A stretch of 64,000 bases of DNA from Chitinophagaceae bacterium (GTDB lineage: Bacteria; Bacteroidota; Bacteroidia; Chitinophagales; Chitinophagaceae): NCBI GenBank assembly GCA_019747705.1, contig JAIEQM010000004.1, positions 1-64,000 of the forward strand. The letters run 5' to 3'. The translations under genes and the position numbers were made by a program. Under the pieces are notes generated by a model. The model saw only the letters and a program-made list of their open reading frames with translations. It was not told where the DNA came from and made no database searches. Positions 46,685-54,899 of this stretch are shown piece by piece. The stretch's first letter is position 1; every line of letters starts with the position of its first letter.

Positions 46685-46773
46685 GCAGTTGAAGAGTCGA
46701 GACGTTTGCAGTCTCGATGCCGACCAAAAGCGTCGGCATGCGACCCCGCCTATGGCGGGACAGGCGCAACTGC
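46685..46773. repeat. Hairpin cluster (REP-like) between mlaE and mlaF
   Basis: Three hairpins stand in a row: TCGAGAC/GTCTCGA (46697-46717), TGCCGAC/GTCGGCA (46718-46738) and CCCGCC/GGCGGG (46745-46759). An outer repeat, GCAGTTG (46685-46691) with CAACTGC (46767-46773), encloses them. The whole can fold as a four-way junction. It lacks a T tract, so it is a repeat element rather than a simple terminator. Confidence 0.75.
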
Positions 46774-46817
46774 AGCCACATAGTACTTCCGCAGCTAAGT
46801 ACATAAAAAAGAACTGA

Positions 46818-47588
46818 TTAATACAAATTGAGCAAATCAGTTACCTGCACTGCAATTAAATCAAGAATAAAAACCAGTACAGATGAAATAACTACCGCTG
46901 AATTTGCAGAGCGGCCAACACCTTCGGTTCCTTTGCTGCTGTTATAACCCTTGTAGCAGCCAATAATGCCCACGGCAAAACCAAAGAAAAAACTTTTGAT
47001 AAATGCGGGCAGTACATCACTAAAGGAAAGATTATCTAACACCTGTTTCCAGAAAAAAACAAAACTGGTATTGCCCCTGATGTTTACACCGAGGTAAGAG
47101 CCGTATAATGAAATGGCATCGCCCAGCAGCACCAGCACCGGCAGCATTAATGTGGCCGCAAGCACACGTGTTACAACTAAGTATTTAAAAGGGTTGGTGC
47201 CGCTTACTTCCATAGCATCTATTTGCTCTGTTACTTTCATGGAACCCAGTTCTGCGCCAATGCTGCTTCCTATTTTACCTGCAAAAATTAATGCGGTAAT
47301 AACAGGGCCAATTTCTCTTACAATAGCAATGCCCACAATAGCCGGTAGTTGCGACTCCACGCCATAATCAATCATGGAAGGGCGCAACTGCATGGTTAAT
47401 ACCAAACCCATAATAAAAGCAGTGAGCCCCACCAGGGGTAATGATTTATAGCCAATAACAAAACACTGCCGGGTAAACTCTGACAGTTCAAACCGGGGTT
47501 TAAACCACTGGCGGAAGAAACGTGCAATGAAGTGTGAAGTTTCACCGGCTTCATTTAAAAAGCGGGTAATAGCAAGTGACTCGTTCAT
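46818..47588 (-). CDS. MlaE-family ABC permease
   Basis: A 256-residue permease of the MlaE family, with five to six membrane segments. The family hallmark is IVREIGPVITALIFAGKIGSSIGAELGSMKVTEQIDAMEVSGTNPFKYL, the conserved E-x-G-P and GSMxVxEQIDA region. It forms the membrane core of the phospholipid transporter with the MlaF and MlaD genes downstream. A box TTGATTGTAGTCAG lies 68 nt upstream, partly within the end of the protease gene. Confidence 0.93.
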   Translation of the reverse strand: MNESLAITRFLNEAGETSHFIARFFRQWFKPRFELSEFTRQCFVIGYKSLPLVGLTAFIMGLVLTMQLRPSMIDYGVESQLPAIVGIAIVREIGPVITALIFAGKIGSSIGAELGSMKVTEQIDAMEVSGTNPFKYLVVTRVLAATLMLPVLVLLGDAISLYGSYLGVNIRGNTSFVFFWKQVLDNLSFSDVLPAFIKSFFFGFAVGIIGCYKGYNSSKGTEGVGRSANSAVVISSVLVFILDLIAVQVTDLLNLY

Positions 47589-47656
47589 TTGAAAAAAACC
47601 TGTTCAAAATTGTGAAATGGCAAACAGATAAATTATGAACAAGAGCACGGGAAAGA

Positions 47657-47670
47657 TTGATTGTAGTCAG
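47657..47670 (-). promoter_or_regulatory. FNR/CRP-like box upstream of mlaE
   Basis: TTGATTGTAGTCAG matches TTGAT-N4-GTCAA with one mismatch. It overlaps the stop codon of the neighbouring protease gene. No good -7 element lies at the standard distance, so this one is tentative. Confidence 0.35.
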
Positions 47671-48785
47671 GGTACGGAGAGCGGAGAGGCTGGTTGGCTT
47701 TTTCTTTTGATTTCTGCCTGCTGTATCATCATATACTCTGCAATGTTCTCTGTATCCACTGCGCCAATAAGCGCCCCGTTTTCATACACGGGCAGTATGG
47801 GAATATTTTCATCGGCCATTAATTTATAAATATCATCCAGCAGCATTTCTTTTTGCAGCGCTATGGTGCGGTTGTTCATATATTTTTTTACAGGCTCGGT
47901 GATGTCTTTGTTTGAAAGATGGCTGATGATTTCTTTTTTTGATAAAGCGCCCGTAACCATTGCGTTTTCTGTTATTAAAAAACTGGATGCCTGGCTGTTT
48001 AATAATTGCTGAGCTGCTGTTTCTAACGTATCATTGGCAGACAGCGTGTGGAATTCCTTCATCATTACATCACTTACCGTTACATCTTTTAATAATGATT
48101 CAGATTCAACAATCACTGCTTCAGTACGGGCCGCAAAAAAAATAAATATACCAATTATAAGCAGCAGGGGATTAAAGAGCAATCCCCAAATTACAAATAC
48201 TATTGCAATTGCCTGGCCAATACGTGCTGCAACAACAGTTGCCGTTAAGCGGCTGAGTTTAAACGACAGTAATGCCCTGAGCACACGGCCGCCATCCATG
48301 GGAAAAGCGGGAATGAGGTTAAAAAGCGCCAGCATTAAATTAATGGCTAACAGGTTTTGTAAAAAATTATCTGTAGCAGGAAAGGCATCGGATTGCACCA
48401 GCAATACAGACTGCCCCGTTGCATAAAGAAACACAAACAGTACACCTGCAATGATGATGTTTACCAATGGCCCGGCAATGGCAACCAGTAACTCCTGGCC
48501 CGGTTTTTCAGGAATACGCTCCAGCAGCGCCACGCCGCCAACAGGCAGCAGTAAAATATGTTTTGTTTTTATGCCGTAACGTTTGGCTGTGAGTGCATGG
48601 CCCAGTTCATGAAATGTGATGCAAACAAACAGCAGCAGAATAAAACTTACAGTAAGTACTATACGCTGTGTGTTTGCTCCTGCACGGATCTGTGTAAAAA
48701 TAATCCACAGTATGAGTAACAGAAAGGTCCAGTGCAGAAACACTTCAATGCCAAACAGCTTTCCTATTTTAATACTTGCTTTCAC
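47667..48785 (-). CDS. Site-2-protease-family metalloprotease with CBS domains
   Basis: A 372-residue membrane metalloprotease. The zinc site is [13 protein letters not shown] (HExxH) in an early helix, with the partner motif [13 protein letters not shown]. About six helices are followed by two CBS domains (about 245-365: [21 protein letters not shown], then [14 protein letters not shown]). This matches the S2P/M50B group with C-terminal CBS, where CBS domains may sense adenine nucleotides. It begins at GTG directly next to the stop of the PEP synthase gene, so it is translated from the same mRNA. Confidence 0.92.
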   Translation of the reverse strand: MKASIKIGKLFGIEVFLHWTFLLLILWIIFTQIRAGANTQRIVLTVSFILLLFVCITFHELGHALTAKRYGIKTKHILLLPVGGVALLERIPEKPGQELLVAIAGPLVNIIIAGVLFVFLYATGQSVLLVQSDAFPATDNFLQNLLAINLMLALFNLIPAFPMDGGRVLRALLSFKLSRLTATVVAARIGQAIAIVFVIWGLLFNPLLLIIGIFIFFAARTEAVIVESESLLKDVTVSDVMMKEFHTLSANDTLETAAQQLLNSQASSFLITENAMVTGALSKKEIISHLSNKDITEPVKKYMNNRTIALQKEMLLDDIYKLMADENIPILPVYENGALIGAVDTENIAEYMMIQQAEIKRKSQPASPLSVP

Positions 48786-51191
48786 TTATACAGGATTAAG
48801 TTTTTGAAGCAACTTCATTTCTGCCTGTTTGATGTTTTCAATTCCTTTTAACAACGCATCAGGGTTAAACGAAATACTGTTAATACCCTGCTCCACTAAA
48901 AACTGTGCAAACTCCGGAAAGTCGCTGGGCGCCTGGCCGCACAATCCAATTTTAACGCCTGCTGCTTTTGCTTTTTGAATCATTTGCGCAATCATACTCA
49001 TTGCTGCTTCATTTTTTTCGCTGAACAGATGACTGATGATGGCCGAATCCCTGTCAATACCCAGTGTAAGTTGTGTTAAATCATTAGAGCCAATGGAAAA
49101 ACCATCAAAGATTTCTGCAAATTGCTGAGCCAGCACCACATTACTTGGAATTTCGGCCATTACATATATTTCAAGATTGTTTACGCCCTGTTCCAATCCG
49201 TAGTTTTTCATTTGTTCAATTACTTTTTTTCCTTCCTGCAGGGTTCTGCAAAATGGTATCATGAGTTTTACATTGGTTAAGCCCATCGCATCACGCACTT
49301 TAAGCATGGCTTCGCACTCCAGCCGGAAACCTTCTTTATATAACGGATGATAATATCTTGAAGCGCCACGAAAGCCAATCATGGGGTTTTCTTCCTCCGG
49401 TTCAAAATCTTTTCCGCCAATAAGATGGGCATATTCATTGGTTTTAAAATCACTCATGCGCACAATCACATCCTTTGGATAAAAAGCGGCGGCAATGGTG
49501 GCCACACCTTCGGCCAGTTTATCAACAAAATATTTTTCTTTATCGTGATAGTGATGGGTGAGTTGTTCAATTTGCTGTTTTACAGCTTCGTTTTTTAATT
49601 CATAAAATTTTACCAGCGCCATCGGGTGAATTTGAACAGCGTGCATGATAATAAATTCAATACGCATCAGGCCCACACCATCATTGGGATAAAAAGATAA
49701 CTGAAACGCTTTTTCAGGATCGGCAGCAATGAGCATTACTTCTGTTGTTTCAGGTTTTGTGATGTTTGAAAAATCAATGGCGGTTTCTTTATACTCCAGT
49801 TTTCCTTTATAAATAAAACCTGTTTTACCTTCTGCACAGGAAACTGTAATTAATTCGCCATCAGCAATCACTTCAGTAGCATTATTGCAGCCTGTTATGG
49901 CAGGAACGCCCAACTCCCTTGCAACAATAGCTGCATGACTGGTTCTTCCTCCTTTATTGGTAATAATGGCGGCTGCTTTTTTAAGAATGGGATCCCAGTC
50001 AGGGCTGGTTAAATCAGTAACAACAATTTCACCCGGTTGCAATTTGAAAGAGTCTTTGGCTGATTGTAAAATTCTTGCAACACCTGCAGCTATTTTTGAA
50101 CCAATTGCCTGGCCCTTTACAATTGCAGGCGCTTTCGTAAGCAGTTTGTATTCTGTTATCTGAAACGGATTTTTTTGTGAATGTACTGTTTCAGGTCTTG
50201 CCTGTATGATAAACAGTTCACTGGTAAATCCATCTTTTGCCCATTCAATGTCCATGGGTTTATTATAATGCTGCTCTATGAGTAATGCCCAGCGTGCCAG
50301 TTTCATTATTTCATCATCATTCAAAACAAATTGCTCCTGTTTTTCTTTTGAAGTAGTGGTGTTGATTACAGGATTTTGTTCATCTGTTCCATATACCATT
50401 GTTTTTGCTTTTTCGCCCAGTTTTTTTTGAACGATTGCATATTTCTCCTGTAGTAATGACGGTTTGAAAACCAGGAACTCATCCGGTGTTACGGCGCCCT
50501 GAACAATGTTTTCGCCCAGGCCCCACACGCCGCTTAAATGAATGATGTTTGTAAAACCGGATTCCGGTTCCAGTGTAAACCCAACGCCGGAACAACCTTT
50601 ATCGCTCCTTACCATTTTTTGCACACCCACACTCAGCGCTACTTTTTCATGTGCAAAGCCATTGTCTTCACGATATTTTATGGCCCTGTCAGTATAAAGC
50701 GAAGCGAAACATTTTTTTACTGAACGCAGTAATGCTTCTTCGCCTTTTATGTTGAGAAAAGATTCATGCTGCCCTGCAAAACTGGCCTGCGGTAAATCTT
50801 CGGCAGTGGCGCTGCTGCGTACAGCCACTTCAAAATAGTTTTCTCCGCAGAGTTCTTTGTATGCGTGAACAATTGCCGGTTCTAAGTTTTTGGGAAGTAC
50901 GGCATCCAGCATTAATTTCCTTGCTGCGGCTCCTGTTTCTTTAAGATTGGAAAAGTTTTTTTTATCCAGCCCGTACATCAAATCATAAAGCTTTGAGTGT
51001 AATGAATTAACAGTAAGAAATTCTTCAAATGCAAAAGAAGTTGTAGCAAAGCCATCAGGAACAGGAATTCCTTTTGATGAAAGTTTGGAAAACATTTCAC
51101 CTAATGAAGAATTTTTACCGCCTACTGATGAAGTATCAGCAATACTGATTTCCCTGAATTTTTTAACGTATGTATTTTGTGCAGCCATCAT
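48786..51191 (-). CDS. ppsA: Phosphoenolpyruvate synthase
   Basis: An 801-residue enzyme converting pyruvate and ATP to PEP, AMP and phosphate. The N-terminal ATP-binding domain (SVGGKNSSLGEMFSKL; VRSSATAEDLPQASFAGQHESFLN) is complete. The swivelling domain has the phospho-His419 in NKGGRTSHAAIVARELGVPAITG. The C-terminal PEP/pyruvate barrel has FSIGSNDLTQLTLGIDRDS and the catalytic Cys in LCGQAPSDFPEF. Length is normal for the family. Its ATG overlaps the stop of the universal stress protein gene in an ATGA arrangement. Confidence 0.95.
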   Translation of the reverse strand: MMAAQNTYVKKFREISIADTSSVGGKNSSLGEMFSKLSSKGIPVPDGFATTSFAFEEFLTVNSLHSKLYDLMYGLDKKNFSNLKETGAAARKLMLDAVLPKNLEPAIVHAYKELCGENYFEVAVRSSATAEDLPQASFAGQHESFLNIKGEEALLRSVKKCFASLYTDRAIKYREDNGFAHEKVALSVGVQKMVRSDKGCSGVGFTLEPESGFTNIIHLSGVWGLGENIVQGAVTPDEFLVFKPSLLQEKYAIVQKKLGEKAKTMVYGTDEQNPVINTTTSKEKQEQFVLNDDEIMKLARWALLIEQHYNKPMDIEWAKDGFTSELFIIQARPETVHSQKNPFQITEYKLLTKAPAIVKGQAIGSKIAAGVARILQSAKDSFKLQPGEIVVTDLTSPDWDPILKKAAAIITNKGGRTSHAAIVARELGVPAITGCNNATEVIADGELITVSCAEGKTGFIYKGKLEYKETAIDFSNITKPETTEVMLIAADPEKAFQLSFYPNDGVGLMRIEFIIMHAVQIHPMALVKFYELKNEAVKQQIEQLTHHYHDKEKYFVDKLAEGVATIAAAFYPKDVIVRMSDFKTNEYAHLIGGKDFEPEEENPMIGFRGASRYYHPLYKEGFRLECEAMLKVRDAMGLTNVKLMIPFCRTLQEGKKVIEQMKNYGLEQGVNNLEIYVMAEIPSNVVLAQQFAEIFDGFSIGSNDLTQLTLGIDRDSAIISHLFSEKNEAAMSMIAQMIQKAKAAGVKIGLCGQAPSDFPEFAQFLVEQGINSISFNPDALLKGIENIKQAEMKLLQKLNPV

Positions 51192-52015
51192 TCATGTATT
51201 GACATTACCGGCACATGCGCATGCAGCACCAGTTTTTTAGAATAAGTTTTTAAAAACAGCCTGCTGAGGATATCATGGTTTTTTGGAGTAATAATCAGCA
51301 GGTCCAGTTTGTTATTATCTGCAAATTCAATAATGGTTTTTTCTGTATTGTCCTGGTGTATGAAATGATAATTGGGTTTCAGGTTGCTTAATTTATTTTG
51401 AAGCCAGATGCTTTCTGCGGCTGTTTCCCCGCTGAAGGATTCATCGCTCTCAGTATTTACGTGTATCACATGGAGCTCTGCTTTAAATGTCTCTACTAAG
51501 CTCTTCAATTCTTCATAGGGAAGCGTATCCATTACGTTTCTGAAATCACAGGCAAGACCAATTTTGCGCAACCCTTTAAACGTTGCACCCGGCGGCACAA
51601 CTATTACGGGCCACTGCAAACGCTTAACAGCGCCTGTGGTTACAGCGCCTGCAAACAATTTTTCCAGTGCATCTGCAGTTTCGGCTCCCATCACCACTGC
51701 ATAAGGGTGTTCTTTTTCACACAGGGCTTTAATGCCGCTGAGTGCATTACCCGGTTTGATGGAAGAGGTAATGGTTATTTTATGATTGCTGTAATCTCTT
51801 ACTGTTATTAGAAATTGCCGCATTAGCTTTTCAGCTTCATCCTGGAATTGCTGTATATCAAAAGCGGATACCGGTACTTCGCTTACAGGCATTGGTAAAG
51901 GAAACACATGCAATATGATCAGTGAAGTGTTCATCATGCCGGCCATATCAGCGGCGTATCTTACTGCGTTAACTGATACATCAGAAAAATCGGTGGGGGC
52001 AATAATTGGTTGCAT
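51188..52015 (-). CDS. Two-domain universal stress protein, copy 1
   Basis: A 275-residue protein with two UspA-like domains in tandem. The first starts MQPIIAPTDFSDVSVNAVRYAADMAG, with AVVMGAETADALEKLFAGAVTTGAVKRLQWPVIVVPP at its end. The second is more diverged (IGLACDFRNVMDTLPYEELKSLVE, then LLIITPKNHDILSRLF). Usp proteins are cytoplasmic nucleotide-binding stress proteins. It is translationally coupled to PEP synthase and 16 bp after the baeRF3 gene, tying it to the FNR-like box at 53181. Confidence 0.88.
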   Translation of the reverse strand: MQPIIAPTDFSDVSVNAVRYAADMAGMMNTSLIILHVFPLPMPVSEVPVSAFDIQQFQDEAEKLMRQFLITVRDYSNHKITITSSIKPGNALSGIKALCEKEHPYAVVMGAETADALEKLFAGAVTTGAVKRLQWPVIVVPPGATFKGLRKIGLACDFRNVMDTLPYEELKSLVETFKAELHVIHVNTESDESFSGETAAESIWLQNKLSNLKPNYHFIHQDNTEKTIIEFADNNKLDLLIITPKNHDILSRLFLKTYSKKLVLHAHVPVMSIHE

Positions 52016-52031
52016 AAGATTAAATTATTAG

Positions 52032-53132
52032 TCAGGAATAATATTGAATGAGCGCAATATGATAATACTGCTGCAGCAAAGGAGCATCAACAAACTCCAC
52101 ATCGCCACCGCTTTCCAGCACTTTTTCTATTACATCATCCACTGCATCTTTTATATAAGAAAATGTATTAAAAGGCTCTGTGGGTTTATAAATTGTGTCA
52201 TCGCTGCTCCCGTGCTGTGCTGCGTACATATAATTTTTTTCAACCACCAGCAACCTGCCTTTATGATGTACTGCCTGGCGCCAAACATCATGTATGCCGA
52301 TTGACAGCTTTTTTTTATCTGCTGCTTCTTCCAGCAGGTTGATTAAATCTTTTTGTTTTACTTTCTTCCAGTCTGCAACATAGGGTTTCACTATTGTTTT
52401 AAGTTCTTCCGGTGATGCGTCATCGTAACTGCCATGAATGGCTTCCACAATTGCACCGCCGTGTTTGGTAATTTTTTTAAAATGTCCCAGAATTTTTTCT
52501 GCTCCCGCAATAAAAAGCGGAAGGTTATATGATTTAAGGATGATATCAAGACCTTTATCAACGTGCTTGAGAAATTTTTCTGTAATTATTTGTTTATGCT
52601 CCTGCATATCAGAAAAATTAGCTACTCTCTGCGGTACATCATTTTCAAATGCATACACCGTTTCAGGAGTGGCAGTAAGTATCCTTACAAAAATGTCGGA
52701 GTTTCCGAGAAATATCCTGCTTTCATTAGCACTGAGCAGCAGCACCAGGTATTTGTGCAGCTCTTTTTTACAATACACGAGGTCACGTATTTCAAAGGAT
52801 TCATCTATAATAAGTTTTTCTTCTACTGCAATATCCAGGTATAACACTTTTTCAAATACAGGGGATACAAAAATGGCAATGCTTTTTTTGTGGGTATTAA
52901 AATTTATCTGTTTAACAATGTTGTTGAGTTTATGCAGCATCAGGTCGCAAATCTCATTGGGGTAGTTGTTTCTTAATTCAAGCTCCGTTTTATCCACCAG
53001 CAATTTTAATGCATGCGCCAGTTCTGTCTTTGGGTCCATTTTTGGTTCAAACGGCATAATGATTGAAATGGCAGGCCGGAAATGTATGGCATGCATTACT
53101 TCTTTTATTTCAGGGGTAATGACGGGCTTCAT
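52032..53132 (-). CDS. baeRF3-type (release-factor-like) protein, possible ribosome factor
   Basis: A 366-residue cytoplasmic protein that fits the bacterial archaeo-eukaryotic release factor family 3 (baeRF3). It begins KPVITPEIKEVMHAIHFRPAISIIMPFEPK, continues through KKSIAIFVSPVFEKVLYLDIAVEEKLIID, and has a late VEKNYMYAAQHG...FNTFSYIKDAVDDVIEKVLESGGDVEFVD segment. The last part resembles an eRF1 domain-3-like alpha/beta fold. No GGQ motif is seen. Members of this superfamily have been implicated in ribosome hibernation or rescue. It heads the operon with a universal stress protein, PEP synthase and the S2P-CBS protease. Confidence 0.7.
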   Translation of the reverse strand: MKPVITPEIKEVMHAIHFRPAISIIMPFEPKMDPKTELAHALKLLVDKTELELRNNYPNEICDLMLHKLNNIVKQINFNTHKKSIAIFVSPVFEKVLYLDIAVEEKLIIDESFEIRDLVYCKKELHKYLVLLLSANESRIFLGNSDIFVRILTATPETVYAFENDVPQRVANFSDMQEHKQIITEKFLKHVDKGLDIILKSYNLPLFIAGAEKILGHFKKITKHGGAIVEAIHGSYDDASPEELKTIVKPYVADWKKVKQKDLINLLEEAADKKKLSIGIHDVWRQAVHHKGRLLVVEKNYMYAAQHGSSDDTIYKPTEPFNTFSYIKDAVDDVIEKVLESGGDVEFVDAPLLQQYYHIALIQYYS

Positions 53133-53180
53133 GGCAAGAATTTTAGATGGCTAAGCTACTTTTAGAAAACCGGATTTATA

Positions 53181-53194
53181 CTGATGCCTGTCAA
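53181..53194 (-). promoter_or_regulatory. FNR/CRP-like box of the baeRF3-usp-ppsA operon
   Basis: On the minus strand TTGACAGGCATCAG fits TTGAC-N4-ATCAA with one mismatch. TAGCTTAG (53151-53158), a seven-of-eight -7 element, follows after exactly 22 nt. Confidence 0.6.
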
Positions 53195-53202
53195 ACATTA
53201 TT

Positions 53203-53216
53203 TTGACACTACTCAA
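53203..53216 (+). promoter_or_regulatory. FNR/CRP-like box facing the PolX gene
   Basis: TTGACACTACTCAA matches the consensus with one mismatch and is followed after 22 nt by TTACTTGG (53239-53246), a weak -7 element. It overlaps a separate perfect 20-bp palindrome, TGTCAAA-N6-TTTGACA at 53189-53208, which also overlaps the leftward box. Confidence 0.4.
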
Positions 53217-53316
53217 TTGAAGGTGTTTGAATAAGCAGTTACTTGGCAGTGGTTTACAATACTGTCAACGGACGTTTTTTATTTGAAAAGCGGCTGAAAC
53301 TGTAAATATATTTTTT

Positions 53317-54342
53317 ATGCCGTTTATTACAGATGATAAGAAAGCGGTTCAAAACAACCTTGAGCTTTCATCCATTTTTCACCAGATGGCAGATTGCTAC
53401 CGCTACCTTGGAAATGAAGAACGCTTTCGTGCCATTGCTTATGAAAATGCGGCAAAAGTGCTTCACAACATGAAAGAAGATATTTCAGCTTATGCAACAG
53501 ATATAAAAAGCCTGGATGCCATTGGTGGCATTGGAGAAAGTATTGCAGAAAAAATTATGGAATACCTGCACACGGGACGCATCAAAACATTTGAACAGTT
53601 AAAAAAGAAAGTACCTTTTGAATTGCTGGAACTGATGCACAGCAACGGGCTGGGGCCGGCAACACTCAAAACCCTTCATGAAAAGCTAAGTATCAGCAAC
53701 AGGGAAAATTTAATACAGGCAATTGAAAGGGATAAGCTGAAAACGCTGAAGGGTTTTGGCGATAAGAAAATTGAAATCATTAAACAGTCTTTGAAGCTGG
53801 TGAAAGCCGGCAGCAGGATGCCGCTTGCTGAAGCAGCAAAAATTGGTAATGAAATACTCAGCGCTGTGAAGGAGATGCCGGGTGTTCAAAAAGCTGAGCT
53901 GGCAGGCAGCCTTCGCCGCAAAAAAGAAACGGTTGGTGATATAGATATTGTGATTGTTGCTGAACCCAAAAACAGGAAGGGGGTTGTTACAAAATTTATT
54001 CAATTGCCGCAGGTTGCAAAAGTGCTGGCAAAAGGATTAACCAAAGCAAGTGTTGTGCTGAAACAAAACGATGTACAGGTTGATATACGGTTGGTACATA
54101 ACTATGAATTTGGCGCCGCCCTGCTTTATTTTACAGGAAGCAAAGAGCATAATGTAAAACTGAGAACAATCGCCAAACAACGTGGCTATAAAATAAATGA
54201 ATATGGAATTTTTGATGCGGTTACCAATAAACGTATTGCGGGTGAAACCGAGGAGGGGATGTATGCCTTTTTAAAACTGCGTTATATCAAACCGGAAGAC
54301 CGGCTGGATAAGGGAGAGACAGAAAAAGCTGTTGTAAAATAG
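53317..54342 (+). CDS. PolX-type DNA polymerase/nucleotidyltransferase without PHP domain
   Basis: A 341-residue family X polymerase. An N-terminal helical domain (FHQMADCYRYLGNEERFRAIAYENAAKVL) leads into helix-hairpin-helix motifs (IGGIGESIAEKI, LKGFGDKKIEI). The palm carries the catalytic aspartates, Asp208 and Asp210 in GDIDIV and Asp256 in VQVDIRLV, and the following region has FTGSKEHNVKLRTIAKQRGYKINEYG. Usual bacterial PolX proteins run to about 570 residues with a C-terminal PHP exonuclease; this one stops before it. Gap-filling repair synthesis is likely, without intrinsic 3'-5' exonuclease activity. Confidence 0.88.
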   Translation: MPFITDDKKAVQNNLELSSIFHQMADCYRYLGNEERFRAIAYENAAKVLHNMKEDISAYATDIKSLDAIGGIGESIAEKIMEYLHTGRIKTFEQLKKKVPFELLELMHSNGLGPATLKTLHEKLSISNRENLIQAIERDKLKTLKGFGDKKIEIIKQSLKLVKAGSRMPLAEAAKIGNEILSAVKEMPGVQKAELAGSLRRKKETVGDIDIVIVAEPKNRKGVVTKFIQLPQVAKVLAKGLTKASVVLKQNDVQVDIRLVHNYEFGAALLYFTGSKEHNVKLRTIAKQRGYKINEYGIFDAVTNKRIAGETEEGMYAFLKLRYIKPEDRLDKGETEKAVVK

Positions 54343-54899
54343 CAAGCGTTAAGTTAAGCATACTATGAATAACGTGTTGTGCTATTAAAAATTCATCACG
54401 CTTTATAAAATTACAAAAGCCCTGTAAGCCCGCCTGAACGGAACGGGCAGGGGCGAAATGCCAGTAGAAAATAGCAAAACGAAACGAACAAAGAGCCCCA
54501 TCGGGGCGATGTCATTAAGTTAAGCGTTTCGTCATGTCGAGGAACGGCTTGTCCCGTTTTTACGGGAAGACATCTCATAAAATTCAAGCTGTACGAAATT
54601 TATGAGACCTCTCCCTGCGGTCGAGGTGACGCTTAACTTAATGACATTGCCCATCGGGGCGATACATGTGCCGATTTAAAAACATATCGCCCCGATGGGG
54701 CTCAAATTATTTGAAATGATTTTTTCTACTGATATATCGCACCTCTGGTGCTGTAGTTTTTTTTAATAGCACAGCACGTTATGAATAAACCTCACAGGTC
54801 TTTGCAGGGTGTTTATAAATTACAGACAAGCTAATCAGGCCTGTGTGGTTTCTGCAACATTTTGCATTTCACATAGCAATAGTATAAAACACAAGCGGA
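54343..54899. repeat. Nested repeat cluster
   Basis: A non-coding stretch built of repeats. The outer inverted repeat is ATAACGTG-T-TGTGCTATTAAAAA at 54369-54391, answered at 54760-54782 with one mismatch. Inside lies a hairpin motif GAGCCCCATCGGGGCGAT (from 54493), with its complement ending near 54710. That motif is interrupted by MITE copy 2. A further inverted repeat, CCTCACAGG/CCTGTGTGG, follows at about 54791-54851. Confidence 0.7.
54507..54649 (-). mobile_element. 143-bp MITE, copy 2
   Basis: It is the same length as copy 1 and in opposite orientation, with about six base differences by eye. The terminal inverted repeats are the same 20 bp, with one change near the left end. The flanks are perfect 10-bp direct repeats, CCCATCGGGG at 54497-54506 and 54650-54659, a target-site duplication. 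It has inserted into a GCCCCATCGGGGC hairpin repeat. Confidence 0.88.
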
